Under the pieces are notes generated by a model that saw only the letters and a program-made list of their open reading frames with translations, had not been told where the DNA came from and did not search any database. A stretch of 64,000 nt of DNA, taken from NCBI GenBank assembly GCA_024641085.1, contig JAHEDT010000003.1:1-64000 (forward strand), read 5' to 3'. The position numbers and the translations under genes are program-made. Shown piece after piece: positions 17,890-27,102 of the stretch (position 1 is its first letter; each line of letters opens with the position of its first letter). Source of the DNA: Geobacteraceae bacterium. Lineage in GTDB: Bacteria; Desulfobacterota; Desulfuromonadia; Desulfuromonadales; BM103.

Positions 17890-18031
17890 TGAAAGGTCTT
17901 TCTTTCTATTACCGTGCAATCAACCATCGCTTCTCATGGGCCTGGTGATCACAGGGCGAGAGACTCACCTTTGAGATAAATCCGGTAAAATTAACGGCCC
18001 GCATATTTGCAGTTGAAGATCAAAGAAGCGT

Positions 18032-18123
18032 TCAGGCGGGTCTGGCAAGTTGCCTGACTCGCCTGAGAATATGCTTGCCTGACAGGAGCCAATCTGATGA
18101 TGCGTGTCACAATTGTACAATTG
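18032..18123. repeat. Long hairpin and 14-bp palindrome in the lpxA-lpxB gap
   Basis: Between lpxA and lpxB the bases 18032-18048 can pair with 18050-18066: 17 positions, 15 Watson-Crick, with the turn at the centre. A separate perfect palindrome, CAATTGTACAATTG, occupies 18110-18123, nine bases from the lpxA stop. Neither is followed by a T-run on either strand, so an ordinary intrinsic terminator is unlikely. They may be an mRNA-stabilising or processing structure within the operon, an operator, or a deletion scar. Confidence 0.6.
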
Positions 18124-18131
18124 CGGTTATG

Positions 18132-18902
18132 TCATCGAGCAATGCCACGTTGGCTGTTCTTGATAAAGTCAATAAAATGATCCAGCTCAGGTGTCGTTTG
18201 AATCTCTTCGGAGGCTTTCAGAAGGGCTTCCTCCAAACGCAGGCCGGAGCGGAATATCAAGCGGTAAGCTTTCTTGATACCGCGGATGGTCTCCTCGGAG
18301 AAGTCGCGCCGCTTGAGTCCAATCAGGTTAAGTCCCACGGTTTTTGCACGGTCGCCCTGGGCGACTGTGTAGGGGGGGATATCCTGGTTCACCATCGACC
18401 CGCCACTGATCATCGCGTGACAGCCGATGCGGGTGAACTGGTGAACAGCCGACAGGCCCCCTAGGATGGTCGCAGACTCGATTTCAACATGACCGGCGAG
18501 GGTTGCGCCATTGGCCAGGATCACGTGATCATTGATGATGCAGTCGTGGGCAACGTGAGAGTAAGCCATGAACAGATTGTCATTGCCGACGCGTGTCACC
18601 CCACCACCCTCGGCCGTGCCTCTATTCAAAGTAGTGAACTCCCTGATCCGGTTGCGATCGCCGATTTTCAAATAAGTTTTCTGGCCGGAGTACTTCAGGT
18701 CCTGAGGCGCCGCCCCGATGGAGGAGAACTGGAAGACCTGGTTGTCGCAACCGATTTCGGTCCAACCTTCTATGACAACGTGGCTGGCAACCACAGTCCC
18801 GGCACCGATGACGACATGTTCACCGACCACGCTGTAAGGACCGATCGTGACGTTGTCGGCGAGCTTGGCGCCGGGATGTATAATCGATGTTGGGTGGATC
18901 AT
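18132..18902 (-). CDS. lpxA: UDP-N-acetylglucosamine acyltransferase
   Basis: LpxA adds the first 3-hydroxyacyl chain to UDP-GlcNAc, starting lipid A synthesis. The 256-residue protein is a left-handed beta-helix of hexapeptide repeats from MIHPTSIIHPGAKLADNVTI onward. The catalytic His lies in FMAYSHVAHDCIINDHVI, and an alpha-helical C-terminus follows GLKRRDFSEETI. The ATG at 18902, with AGGAA 7 bases upstream, is preferred to the preceding TTG. It follows fabZ by 9 bases. Acyl-chain length cannot be deduced by eye. Confidence 0.97.
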   Translation of the reverse strand: MIHPTSIIHPGAKLADNVTIGPYSVVGEHVVIGAGTVVASHVVIEGWTEIGCDNQVFQFSSIGAAPQDLKYSGQKTYLKIGDRNRIREFTTLNRGTAEGGGVTRVGNDNLFMAYSHVAHDCIINDHVILANGATLAGHVEIESATILGGLSAVHQFTRIGCHAMISGGSMVNQDIPPYTVAQGDRAKTVGLNLIGLKRRDFSEETIRGIKKAYRLIFRSGLRLEEALLKASEEIQTTPELDHFIDFIKNSQRGIAR

Positions 18903-18911
18903 CAACGATTC

Positions 18912-19346
18912 CTATTTGTCAGCAAAAGTTGCTTTCAGTTCAGCTTCGGCAACCAGTTTACCATCGACCATGGCCTTACCGCTGAAATGATAGATCCCTC
19001 TTCTCACCTTGAGAAGTGTCAGTTCCAGGTTCAGGACGTCTCCCGGCAGAACCGGTTTACGAAATTTGGCATTATCTATACCGACAAAGTACGGCACCTG
19101 ATTTTCACCGACCTCCTTGGCGAGCAGCGCATAAACCCCGCCGACCTGTGCCATTGCCTCGAGGATCAGAACACCCGGCATAATGGGATGATCAGGGAAA
19201 TGCCCCTCGAAAAAAGGTTCATTGATCGTCACATTCTTGACGCCGGAAATCCCTGTACCTGCTTCAAATCTGATTATTTTGTCCACCAGAAGGAATGGAT
19301 AGCGGTGAGGCAACAGTTTCATGATATCCAGAGTGTTCAATTCCAT
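18912..19346 (-). CDS. fabZ: 3-hydroxyacyl-ACP dehydratase
   Basis: FabZ dehydrates 3-hydroxyacyl-ACP in fatty acid elongation and competes with LpxA/LpxD for the same substrates. The 144-residue hot-dog fold protein has LLPHRYPFLLVDKI and the active-site helix GHFPDHPIMPGVLILEAMAQ, with catalytic His and Glu present. It lies 2 bases after lpxD and 9 before lpxA, the classical lpxD-fabZ-lpxA order. Confidence 0.97.
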   Translation of the reverse strand: MELNTLDIMKLLPHRYPFLLVDKIIRFEAGTGISGVKNVTINEPFFEGHFPDHPIMPGVLILEAMAQVGGVYALLAKEVGENQVPYFVGIDNAKFRKPVLPGDVLNLELTLLKVRRGIYHFSGKAMVDGKLVAEAELKATFADK

Positions 19347-19348
19347 GA

Positions 19349-20410
19349 TCAGCTTTCTTCCTCCGTCGGTTTGCTCCTCAGCTCAGCGACCTGCTTCCTG
19401 AGACGGTTCAATTCACGCCGCATTTCAGGCAAATGTGTCAGGGCCATAGTGGCTTTAAGCCACTCGCGATGCGGCATGGCCGGCAGGCCCGCGAGCGACT
19501 GGTTGCTCTCAACGTTATTCGTTATTCCCCCTCGTCCAGCCAAGGTCACATTGTCACCGATGCTGATGTGCCCGGCTGTGGCCGCTTGCCCACCGAAGGT
19601 GCAATGCCTGCCGATCACCACACTCCCGGAAATTCCGACCTGGGAGACAAGCAGGGAATCTTCACCGATCTGCACGTTGTGCCCGATCTGTACAAGATTA
19701 TCGATTTTCACCCCACAGGCAATACGTGTCACCCCCAAGGTGCCGCGATCAATACAGCTGCATGCACCAATCTCGACATCGTCGCCGATGACGACATGAC
19801 CGACCTGGGGTATTTTGTAATAACCGTCACCATCGGGCGCAAAACCGAAACCGTCAGAGCCAATCACCGCGCCCGGCTGGACAATGACCCGGCTGCCGAG
19901 CACACAATTCTCGCGCACGGTAACGTTGGCGTGCAGGAGGCAACCTTCACCGATCACTGCGTCAGATCCAATGACAACGTTCGGATGCAAATACGTCCCC
20001 TTGCCCACCTGCGCGCCTGCAGAAACCACACAACCGGGAGCTATTGTGACATTCTCGCCGATGGTGGCATCCGGATGAACATGGGCTCCTTCCTGGATGC
20101 CCAGACCGACATGAGGTGGCATGGTAAAGAAGGTCAGGATTTTGGCAAAGGCCAGATAGGGATTATCCACCAGAAGCAGCGGTGTGTCGACAGCCCCCTG
20201 TAGGGACGGGTGAACAATAATAGCGGCGGCTCGACAACCAGCCAGATGCACTTGATACTTGGGATTTGCCAGGAACGAAATCTGTTCCGGTCCAGCAGTA
20301 TCAAGCGGGGCCACTCCGGAAATAACAGTAGAGGGGTCGCCAGAAACGCCCCCCCCTACCAGATCAGCCAGATCAGCCAGGGAAGTTACCTCCCTGCGCA
20401 CCGCATGCAT
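19349..20410 (-). CDS. lpxD: UDP-3-O-(3-hydroxyacyl)glucosamine N-acyltransferase
   Basis: LpxD adds the N-linked 3-hydroxyacyl chain to UDP-3-O-acyl-GlcN. The 353-residue protein has an N-terminal uridine-binding domain (residues about 1-100, ISFLANPKYQVHLAGCRAAA), a hexapeptide beta-helix with catalytic His in VQIGHNVQIGEDSLL, and a C-terminal helix (LNRLRKQVAEL). Length and order are typical. The ATG is 5 bases after the skp stop, so it belongs to the bamA transcript. Confidence 0.97.
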   Translation of the reverse strand: MHAVRREVTSLADLADLVGGGVSGDPSTVISGVAPLDTAGPEQISFLANPKYQVHLAGCRAAAIIVHPSLQGAVDTPLLLVDNPYLAFAKILTFFTMPPHVGLGIQEGAHVHPDATIGENVTIAPGCVVSAGAQVGKGTYLHPNVVIGSDAVIGEGCLLHANVTVRENCVLGSRVIVQPGAVIGSDGFGFAPDGDGYYKIPQVGHVVIGDDVEIGACSCIDRGTLGVTRIACGVKIDNLVQIGHNVQIGEDSLLVSQVGISGSVVIGRHCTFGGQAATAGHISIGDNVTLAGRGGITNNVESNQSLAGLPAMPHREWLKATMALTHLPEMRRELNRLRKQVAELRSKPTEEES

Positions 20411-20415
20411 GATGA

Positions 20416-20937
20416 CTATTTTCCCTGTTTATCAAAAGTCTTGATAACTTCATTCGTCATATCGATACTGTCATCCGCATAGACCAGAGAGCTTTCGGTC
20501 TTTTCTAGAATCAGCGTATAACCGTCACGCTTGCCAACCTCCTGAACGACTTTGAGGAGGCTCTCGACGATCTTTCGCGTGTAATCGGCATCTGTCTGCT
20601 GCAGGGTTTCCTGGATATCCTTGGCGAAACGCTGGTAATCCTTGACCTTCTGCTGGTAATCGCGTTCCTTGGCATTGCGGGCCTCTTCAGAAAGCAGCAT
20701 GGCCTGTTTTTCAAGGTCTTCCTTGAGTTTCTTCAGTTCCTCCTGACGCGACTTCACTTCGGTGTCATAACTCTGCACCTTTTCTTTAATCTTTTCCTTG
20801 GCGGCTTTACCGGCAGCGGACAGGTTCAATGCCTTCTGCATATCGATATAGCCTATCTTCTGGGCAGTCTGTGCCGCCAGCACAGGGGACGCAATCAGAC
20901 CCAAACAAACGAACAGGAATACCACATACTTCTTCAT
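20416..20937 (-). CDS. skp: OmpH/Skp-family periplasmic chaperone
   Basis: The 173-residue protein has a signal peptide (MKKYVVFLFVCLGLIASPVL, cleavage near AAQ), then IGYIDMQKALNLSAAGKAA, a long charged coiled-coil (residues about 50-120) and a conserved C-terminus VYADDSIDMTNEVIKTFDKQ. Skp trimers hold unfolded outer-membrane proteins in the periplasm and deliver them to the BAM complex. It follows bamA by 36 bases, its standard neighbour. Confidence 0.94.
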   Translation of the reverse strand: MKKYVVFLFVCLGLIASPVLAAQTAQKIGYIDMQKALNLSAAGKAAKEKIKEKVQSYDTEVKSRQEELKKLKEDLEKQAMLLSEEARNAKERDYQQKVKDYQRFAKDIQETLQQTDADYTRKIVESLLKVVQEVGKRDGYTLILEKTESSLVYADDSIDMTNEVIKTFDKQGK

Positions 20938-20973
20938 ACAAAATCTCCTTGCAAAGATACTTTCGAAAACTTC

Positions 20974-23229
20974 TTAAAAGAAACGACCGATCATGAAATC
21001 GAACTGGCCATTAGACTCATAATCCCGCGGATCCAGGTTAAAGCCGTACTCAAAACGCAGCGGCCCCAGTGGGCTCAACCAGCGGACACCGAATCCGGCG
21101 CTGTAGCGCCAGGACCCGAACACCTTGTCATCTTCTCCCCAGTAATCGTCCCCCCAGGTGTTGCCGACATCGAAAAAGGTCACGCCCTTGAGATTGAGAT
21201 CTTTATACAGCGGGAAGATATATTCAAAATTGAAAAAAGTCTCTGTGTCGCCACCGATGAAATCCCCATTGACGTCTCTCGGTCCGACTTCGCGAGAATT
21301 AAAGCCACGCAGTGTGTATATGCCGCCGAGGAAGAACCGCTCGTCAATCGGCACATCATCGCTGTTAAGTGAATGCACGTAGCCGAGCTGGCCACGAACG
21401 GAAAAGGCGGTGTCCCATTTCCACGGCCAGAAATGACGGGCATCGACGATATACTTGCTGTACTTTTGCGTCCCTCCCAACCCGGCAAGTTCCCAGCTTG
21501 CTTCCAGGTCCGTACCGGAAGAGGGATCCAGGCGGTTGTCAGTCGTGTTATAGGAATACGTCGTGGTGATGGAGCTGAGCGTCGATTTCCCCTCCTGGTC
21601 GAGGATGGTACTTGAAGAACCTGGGCTCACATCATAGATATCCTTTTTTTCGAAACGATACGTGACCAGGACTCTGGAATATTCGCCCACCGGGTGCCCT
21701 GCCTTGATAGCGAAACCCTGAGCTCTTTTACTGTAGTCGTCCCAGTCTCTTTCCGTGTGGTAGATTTCGCCGCCCACCGTCCAGCGTGTGTCAAGGAAAT
21801 ACGGATCGGTCACCCCAAGCTGATAAGTTGTACTCGAGCTACCAAGAGAAGCGGCCAGGTTCAGTCTTAACCCCCGACCCAGGAAATTTTCCTGGGTGAT
21901 TGAGCCTTGGCCGACAAAACCGTCCACCGATGAATAGCCTGCACCGATGCTGAACGTGCCGGTGGCGCGTTCCTTGACATTGACATCGACATTCATGAGG
22001 CTCTTTTCCGAACCCGCACTGTTGCTGATGTTAACCGCCTCGAAAAAACCGAGATTGTTGATGCGCGCCTTGCTTCTCTTCAGGTTGGTCGCATTGAACA
22101 GGTCGCCTTCCACCAGTTTCATCTCGCGGCGGATGACCTTATCGCGCGTCTTGGTATTCCCGGTGATATTGATCCGCTCCACGTAAACCTGAGGCCCCTG
22201 TTCAATGTCCAGCATCACGTTGATCACGCGTGACTCGTCATCCGTGCGGGTCAGCGGCGAGACGTTGGCATAAGCATAGCCCTGATCTGCATAGACATCG
22301 GTCAGTTTGTTGATCCCCTCACGCAGTTTGGCGCGGGAGAAGACGGCGCCGGGGACAAGAGTCACCTTGGCAAGCAGGTCTTCTTTTGTCTGGATCAGAT
22401 CTCCCTGAACGTCGAGCGTACCGACAGAGTATTGCGGTCCTTCATCAACATGAATCAGCAGCAGCATGTGCTTGTTGTCGTCAACCAGGCTGATGACCGG
22501 TTCACGCACTTTCACCTTGACGTATCCCTGGTTGAAATAAAGATCGGCGATCCTCTGAAGATCCTGCTGAAGGAGCGTTTCGTTGTAGTTGCCGCGCCCG
22601 GTGATCCAGGAGAATATCCATTTTTTCTTGGTGTCCATGGCATCCTGAATCTCGCCATCGTCAAAGACCGTGTTGCCTTCGAAACGAATCTCTTTGATGC
22701 GGACGAGATCCCCTTCCTTGATGCGAAAAGTCACCAGTGTTTCGTTGTCGGCATTGACATGGCTGTCGGCAGTCACCTGGGCAGCGTAATAGCCTTCCTT
22801 GGTGTATTCCGCTTTGACCATCTCGACACTCTTGGCGACCTCGAACGGGTCATAGATCGTGGGTACGTGGATGGTAATAACCTCTTGTAATTTCTCCGTT
22901 TTTAGCTCGTCATTTCCCTCAAAGCGGATTTTGCGCACCAAGGGCCGTTCCACCACTTTGAATGTCAGTACTTTTGCTCCGGCTTCATCTGATAGTTCCG
23001 AGGTTATATCAGAGAAACGCTCCATGCGGTAGATATCCGCCATGGCGGCGTCGATATCTGCAGCCGTCACGGTCTGCCCAGGCTTGAGCTTTATGACATG
23101 CAACACATCGGTCGCCGGTACACGCTTATTGCCGGCAATCAGGATGTCTGCAATCTGGAATTCCTGGGCAGCCCATGCGGGAACGACCATAGACAGGCAT
23201 ATCAGCAGCAAAAGAGCCCTCTTCAACAT
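20974..23229 (-). CDS. bamA: Outer membrane protein assembly factor BamA (Omp85)
   Basis: BamA folds beta-barrel proteins into the outer membrane. The 751-residue precursor has a signal peptide ending PAWAAQ, five POTRA domains (about 25-420; the first starts FQIADILIAGNKRVPATDVL) and a C-terminal 16-strand barrel (about 430-751) that includes the loop-6-type motif YTLRGFNSREVGP and ends with the aromatic terminus FDFMIGRFF. It is the first gene of the lpx block, behind a strong promoter, and lies after a 176-base gap from lolD. Confidence 0.97.
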   Translation of the reverse strand: MLKRALLLLICLSMVVPAWAAQEFQIADILIAGNKRVPATDVLHVIKLKPGQTVTAADIDAAMADIYRMERFSDITSELSDEAGAKVLTFKVVERPLVRKIRFEGNDELKTEKLQEVITIHVPTIYDPFEVAKSVEMVKAEYTKEGYYAAQVTADSHVNADNETLVTFRIKEGDLVRIKEIRFEGNTVFDDGEIQDAMDTKKKWIFSWITGRGNYNETLLQQDLQRIADLYFNQGYVKVKVREPVISLVDDNKHMLLLIHVDEGPQYSVGTLDVQGDLIQTKEDLLAKVTLVPGAVFSRAKLREGINKLTDVYADQGYAYANVSPLTRTDDESRVINVMLDIEQGPQVYVERINITGNTKTRDKVIRREMKLVEGDLFNATNLKRSKARINNLGFFEAVNISNSAGSEKSLMNVDVNVKERATGTFSIGAGYSSVDGFVGQGSITQENFLGRGLRLNLAASLGSSSTTYQLGVTDPYFLDTRWTVGGEIYHTERDWDDYSKRAQGFAIKAGHPVGEYSRVLVTYRFEKKDIYDVSPGSSSTILDQEGKSTLSSITTTYSYNTTDNRLDPSSGTDLEASWELAGLGGTQKYSKYIVDARHFWPWKWDTAFSVRGQLGYVHSLNSDDVPIDERFFLGGIYTLRGFNSREVGPRDVNGDFIGGDTETFFNFEYIFPLYKDLNLKGVTFFDVGNTWGDDYWGEDDKVFGSWRYSAGFGVRWLSPLGPLRFEYGFNLDPRDYESNGQFDFMIGRFF

Positions 23230-23273
23230 ATCAACAACACTCCAAAATCATATTAACAACTAAAAATCAGATT

Positions 23274-23302
23274 ATTATATGGGATAGCCGCCAGCAGGTA
23301 AA
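23274..23302 (-). promoter_or_regulatory. Sigma-70-type promoter for bamA and the lpx operon
   Basis: On the minus strand TTTACC and a consensus TATAAT are separated by exactly 17 bases (-35 at 23302-23297, -10 at 23279-23274), about 45 bases upstream of the bamA ATG in an AT-rich leader. This is the best match to the housekeeping promoter consensus in the envelope block and probably drives bamA-skp-lpxD-fabZ-lpxA and genes beyond. Confidence 0.65.
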
Positions 23303-23405
23303 CCATAAATTAGGCAGCAATGCCGCAGGCTAAAACGCCACGGACCTTTATATTTTGCCCTTCCTGACAGTCACGTCCGGCTGTGGCATGGCAACGACAG
23401 GCGGC

Positions 23406-24071
23406 TCATTTTTCCAGAAAGCCGTCAACCATGTGTACGATACGGTCCATCTGACCGGCAACCTTTTCGCTGTGAGTCACAACCACGATGGTCAGATCAC
23501 GTTCCGCGTGCAGTCGGTCTAAAAGAGCCAGAATTTCATCGGACGTTACACTGTCAAGATTCCCGGTCGGCTCATCGGCAAGCAGCAATTTCGGTGACAT
23601 GATCAGCGAACGTGCAATGGCGACTCGCTGCTGTTCCCCTCCTGAAAGTTGGCCGGGCTTATGATCAAGACGATGTGCCAAACCAACCGCGGAGAGAATC
23701 TCACTGGCCCTGCTTCTGGCTTCCTTTTCGTGACAGCGGCCAATCAGCGCCGGCATCATCACATTTTCCAACGCGCTGAATTCAGGCAGGAGTTGATGAA
23801 ACTGGAATACGAAGCCGATCGAACGGTTGCGGAACACATCCAGCTCCTGCGCTGAAAAGCGAGAGATATTCTTATCAGCGAAGAACACTGAACCGCTGGA
23901 TGGCCGATCGAGCCCACCGAGCAGGTGCATCAAGGTCGTCTTGCCGGCACCCGAGGCCCCTACAATGGCAATGCGTTCGCCAGCCTCGATGTCAAGATTG
24001 ACATCCTTGAGGACCTCGACCCGGCCACGGTCAGTGGTGAAACTTTTTGATAAAGCACGAACTGCAATCAT
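23406..24071 (-). CDS. lolD: Lipoprotein-releasing ABC transporter ATPase
   Basis: LolD powers release of lipoproteins from the inner membrane to LolA. The 221-residue ATPase has [20 protein letters not shown] (Walker A), [16 protein letters not shown] (signature), [13 protein letters not shown] (Walker B) and [10 protein letters not shown] (switch His). MacB-type ATPases share these motifs, but the adjacent LolC/E-type permease settles the role. It starts 9 bases after the permease gene. The 176 bases beyond its stop hold the bamA promoter and no clear terminator. Confidence 0.95.
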   Translation of the reverse strand: MIAVRALSKSFTTDRGRVEVLKDVNLDIEAGERIAIVGASGAGKTTLMHLLGGLDRPSSGSVFFADKNISRFSAQELDVFRNRSIGFVFQFHQLLPEFSALENVMMPALIGRCHEKEARSRASEILSAVGLAHRLDHKPGQLSGGEQQRVAIARSLIMSPKLLLADEPTGNLDSVTSDEILALLDRLHAERDLTIVVVTHSEKVAGQMDRIVHMVDGFLEK

Positions 24072-24080
24072 CTCGCGAAC

Positions 24081-25334
24081 CTATTCGTAACGCAGTGCTT
24101 CAGCAGGATCCATTCTGGCAGCACGCCAGGCCGGGTAAATCGTCGCCAGCAGTGAGATGGACATGGAGACGATGACCACAGCCAGGACATCGCCCGAGTT
24201 GACCACCGAGGGGAAATGGTCCATGCCGTAAACGGTCTGGTCAAAAATCTTGACATTGAGCAACCCTTCCAGCCCCTTGATCAGCGGGTCGGCATTTTTG
24301 GCCAGGACCAGGCCAAGGCCTGTCCCCAGCAGGGTCCCCAGAACCCCTATAATCAGCCCCTCGAGAATAAAAATCTGCATGATGCTGCGCGAGGTGGCCC
24401 CCATGGAACGCAGGATGGCGATGTCGCGATGTTTTTCCATGACGACCATGATCAGCGTTGTGGCGATATTGAAGGCTGCCACCAGGACAATAATCCCCAA
24501 AACGATGAACAGACCGAGCTTCTCCAGCTTAAGTGCCGAGAGGAAGGACCCGAACATATCCTCCCAGGAGCGGACGGCATAGGGGAACAGGTACTCCTGG
24601 CGTAAGTTGGCCGCAACAGGGGCCGCCTGATCGAAGCTGTCGACCTCCACTTCAACTCCGCTCACTTGATCACCCAGGTCGAAGAAACGTTGTGCCTGCT
24701 TGAGATCTATATATGCATAATAGGCATCGATGAAACCGCCGCGATGCTTGAAAATCCCGACAATCTTGAAGGGCTTCATCTTCGGGATCATGCCGAAGGG
24801 AGTGATCGTGAACATCGGCGGAATGACATTGATCGAATCCCCCAAGGCCACCCCAAGGGTGGTCGCAGTATCCAGGCCGATCAAAATGCCCGGTTCGGCC
24901 ATTTCCGGATCATAGAGAAGCTCTTCAACGTCTGCACTGCCTTCGGTCAGAAAGTCCTGGCGAAAAATCTTGTTATGACGCTCGATGCCCTTGACGTTGA
25001 CCGCCGCGACATTGCGCCGCGAAAGAAGCATCGCTTCCTTGCTGACAAATGGCGAAGCATTGAGAACGTGGGGAGAGACAGCCTTGGCCTTGGCAGCAAC
25101 CGCATCCGGTTCGTTCAGGTCTTCACCATGCTTCTGGACCAGGACATGAGGAATGTTGCCAAGGATCTGCTGTCTGACACCGTCGTGAAAACCGGTCATG
25201 ACGGCGAGAACGACGATCAGCGCAGCAACACCAAGGGTAATTCCGGTTATGGAGATAAACGAAATCACCGAGATGAACGTCTGTTTGCGCTTGGCCCGGA
25301 GGTAGCGCAGGCTGACAAAGAGTTCGTAGTTCAT
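24081..25334 (-). CDS. lolC: Lipoprotein-releasing system transmembrane protein LolC/LolE family
   Basis: The 417-residue permease has one N-terminal membrane helix (about residues 22-48, VISFISITGITLGVAALIVV), a large periplasmic domain (about 50-270) and three C-terminal helices, the MacB/FtsX-like plan of LolC/E. A single gene is present, so the complex is probably a homodimer (LolF-like). The ATG at 25334 (MNYELFVSLRYLRAKRKQ) matches the family N-terminus. Upstream in-frame codons lie in a tandem repeat and are rejected. Confidence 0.94.
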   Translation of the reverse strand: MNYELFVSLRYLRAKRKQTFISVISFISITGITLGVAALIVVLAVMTGFHDGVRQQILGNIPHVLVQKHGEDLNEPDAVAAKAKAVSPHVLNASPFVSKEAMLLSRRNVAAVNVKGIERHNKIFRQDFLTEGSADVEELLYDPEMAEPGILIGLDTATTLGVALGDSINVIPPMFTITPFGMIPKMKPFKIVGIFKHRGGFIDAYYAYIDLKQAQRFFDLGDQVSGVEVEVDSFDQAAPVAANLRQEYLFPYAVRSWEDMFGSFLSALKLEKLGLFIVLGIIVLVAAFNIATTLIMVVMEKHRDIAILRSMGATSRSIMQIFILEGLIIGVLGTLLGTGLGLVLAKNADPLIKGLEGLLNVKIFDQTVYGMDHFPSVVNSGDVLAVVIVSMSISLLATIYPAWRAARMDPAEALRYE

Positions 25335-25340
25335 AAAACC

Positions 25341-25368
25341 GCGCTGTGCGATGCGCGCTGTGCGATGC
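25341..25368. repeat. Perfect 14-bp tandem direct repeat
   Basis: GCGCTGTGCGATGC occurs twice in immediate succession (25341-25354 and 25355-25368) just upstream of the lolC start, in a 99-base gap after lysS. The rest of the gap contains degenerate CACGTCCCACG/ACGTCTCAC words similar to other spacers in the window. No function is evident. Confidence 0.8.
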
Positions 25369-25433
25369 ACGCAAAACACCCCAGAATCAAGCAAGCCTCA
25401 ATAATCATTTTCTCACGTCCCACGGTTGACGTC

Positions 25434-26924
25434 TCACTTCGTTTCAGGACGCAGCTGCGGGAAGAGGATCACGTCTCGAATCGACTGGGAATTGGTCAAC
25501 AGCATGACCAGGCGGTCGATGCCGATCCCCTCTCCGGCTGTGGGCGGCAGGCCGTACTCCAAGGCGCGGATGTAATCGTCATCCATGGCATGAGCCTCTT
25601 CATCACCGGCCTCTTTCTCGGCCAGCTGTTTGACAAATCGCTCATGCTGGTCCTCCGGATCGTTCAGTTCGGAGAAAGCATTGGCCAGCTCCCGGCCAAC
25701 AATAAACAACTCGAAACGATCGACGACATCGGGATTCAGATCATTTTTGCGCGACAGTGGCGAGACTTCGGTCGGGTATTGGGTGATAAAGGTCGGCTGC
25801 CATAATTCCGGCTCTGCCACCGCATCGAACACTTCCGTCAACAGTTTGCCGTAGCCGATTTTGTTGTCCAGCTCGAGCCCCAGTTGGTTGGCATACACGA
25901 GCAGCTTGTTGCGGTCATCGATATCGCCCTCGCTGATCCGGCCATACTTGAGGACCGCTTCACGAACCGTCAAGCGCTGCCAAGGACGGCTCAGGTCAAC
26001 GTCACGTTGGCCATATTTGAACTGCAGGCTGCCGACGACCTGCTGTGCCACATGGCAGATCAGCTCTTCGGTAAGGTCCATCAGGTCTTCGTACGTTGCG
26101 AAAGCCTGGTAGAACTCCATCATGGTGAATTCCGGGTTATGCTGGATGGAGATTCCCTCGTTACGGAAGTTGCGGTTGATTTCGAACACCCGCTCGAAAC
26201 CGCCAACGACCAGGCGCTTGAGATAGAGCTCAGGAGCGATGCGCAGGAACAGGTCCATCTTTAAAGTGTTATGATGCGTGACGAACGGTTTGGCTGTCGC
26301 ACCGCCGGCGATTGGCTGCATCATCGGTGTTTCAACTTCCAGGTAATCCTTCGACACCATATATTCGCGGATCAGGGCAACGATCTGACTGCGTTTGCGG
26401 AAGACGTCACGCACTTCCGGGTTCACCATTAGGTCCAGATAGCGCTGGCGGTAACGAGTCTCCACATCGGTCAGCCCGTGCCATTTTTCTGGTAGTGGCA
26501 GCAGCGACTTGGTCAGGAGCTGAATCGATTCGGCACGCAGGGAGAGCTCGCCGGTCTTGGTCCGGAAAGGCCGTCCCACCAGACCGACGATGTCGCCAAG
26601 ATCGAACTTGCGAAACTGTTCGAAAAGCTCATCCCCGACCAGGTTCTTGGCCACATACACCTGCAACCGGCCGGTGCGGTCTTGAATCTGAATAAAAGCG
26701 GCCTTGCCGAAATCGCGCTTCGCCATGATGCGGCCTGCGACACGGTAGAGATCGTCCATGGTGTCCAGGGCTGCCGCGTCATGCTCGACGTGCGCGCTTG
26801 TCACGTCCTGCGCCGTGGTATCGGCAGAGAACCCGTTGGCAAATGGATTGAGCCCCTGGGCACGCAACTCATCCAGTTTGGCACGCCGCTGTGCGACAAT
26901 GTCGCTGTGGCTTTCTACAGACAT
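25434..26924 (-). CDS. lysS: Lysyl-tRNA synthetase, class II
   Basis: LysS charges tRNA-Lys. The 496-residue protein has an N-terminal OB-fold anticodon-binding domain (about 60-170, [20 protein letters not shown]) and a class II catalytic core with motif 2 in [20 protein letters not shown] and motif 3 in [16 protein letters not shown]. Length is normal. It follows prfB by 178 bases, an AT-rich stretch without a recognised gene. Confidence 0.97.
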   Translation of the reverse strand: MSVESHSDIVAQRRAKLDELRAQGLNPFANGFSADTTAQDVTSAHVEHDAAALDTMDDLYRVAGRIMAKRDFGKAAFIQIQDRTGRLQVYVAKNLVGDELFEQFRKFDLGDIVGLVGRPFRTKTGELSLRAESIQLLTKSLLPLPEKWHGLTDVETRYRQRYLDLMVNPEVRDVFRKRSQIVALIREYMVSKDYLEVETPMMQPIAGGATAKPFVTHHNTLKMDLFLRIAPELYLKRLVVGGFERVFEINRNFRNEGISIQHNPEFTMMEFYQAFATYEDLMDLTEELICHVAQQVVGSLQFKYGQRDVDLSRPWQRLTVREAVLKYGRISEGDIDDRNKLLVYANQLGLELDNKIGYGKLLTEVFDAVAEPELWQPTFITQYPTEVSPLSRKNDLNPDVVDRFELFIVGRELANAFSELNDPEDQHERFVKQLAEKEAGDEEAHAMDDDYIRALEYGLPPTAGEGIGIDRLVMLLTNSQSIRDVILFPQLRPETK

Positions 26925-27102
26925 AACCTTTATCCTTCATGTATAACGTGAAGATCTAAGTTGTAACATTCTACTTATAAAGAAAATCCGTACAACTCTT
27001 TGTTTCAAGTTTTAGCCGGCGGGGCCGACATCCCACGTCAGTTTGAAAAGTGTTTTTTCATGCTTAAAGCTCAGGAACTTGAAGCCTAAATTTAAAATTG
27101 CT

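Noticed and set aside
18489-19799. 436-codon open frame on the plus strand
   Set aside because: Antisense to lpxA, fabZ and lpxD; no recognisable motifs or ribosome-binding site.
24666-25805. 379-codon open frame on the plus strand
   Set aside because: It is antisense to lolC and the end of lysS, whose proteins are fully conserved. Its translation shows no domain; it is a by-product of GC-rich codon usage.
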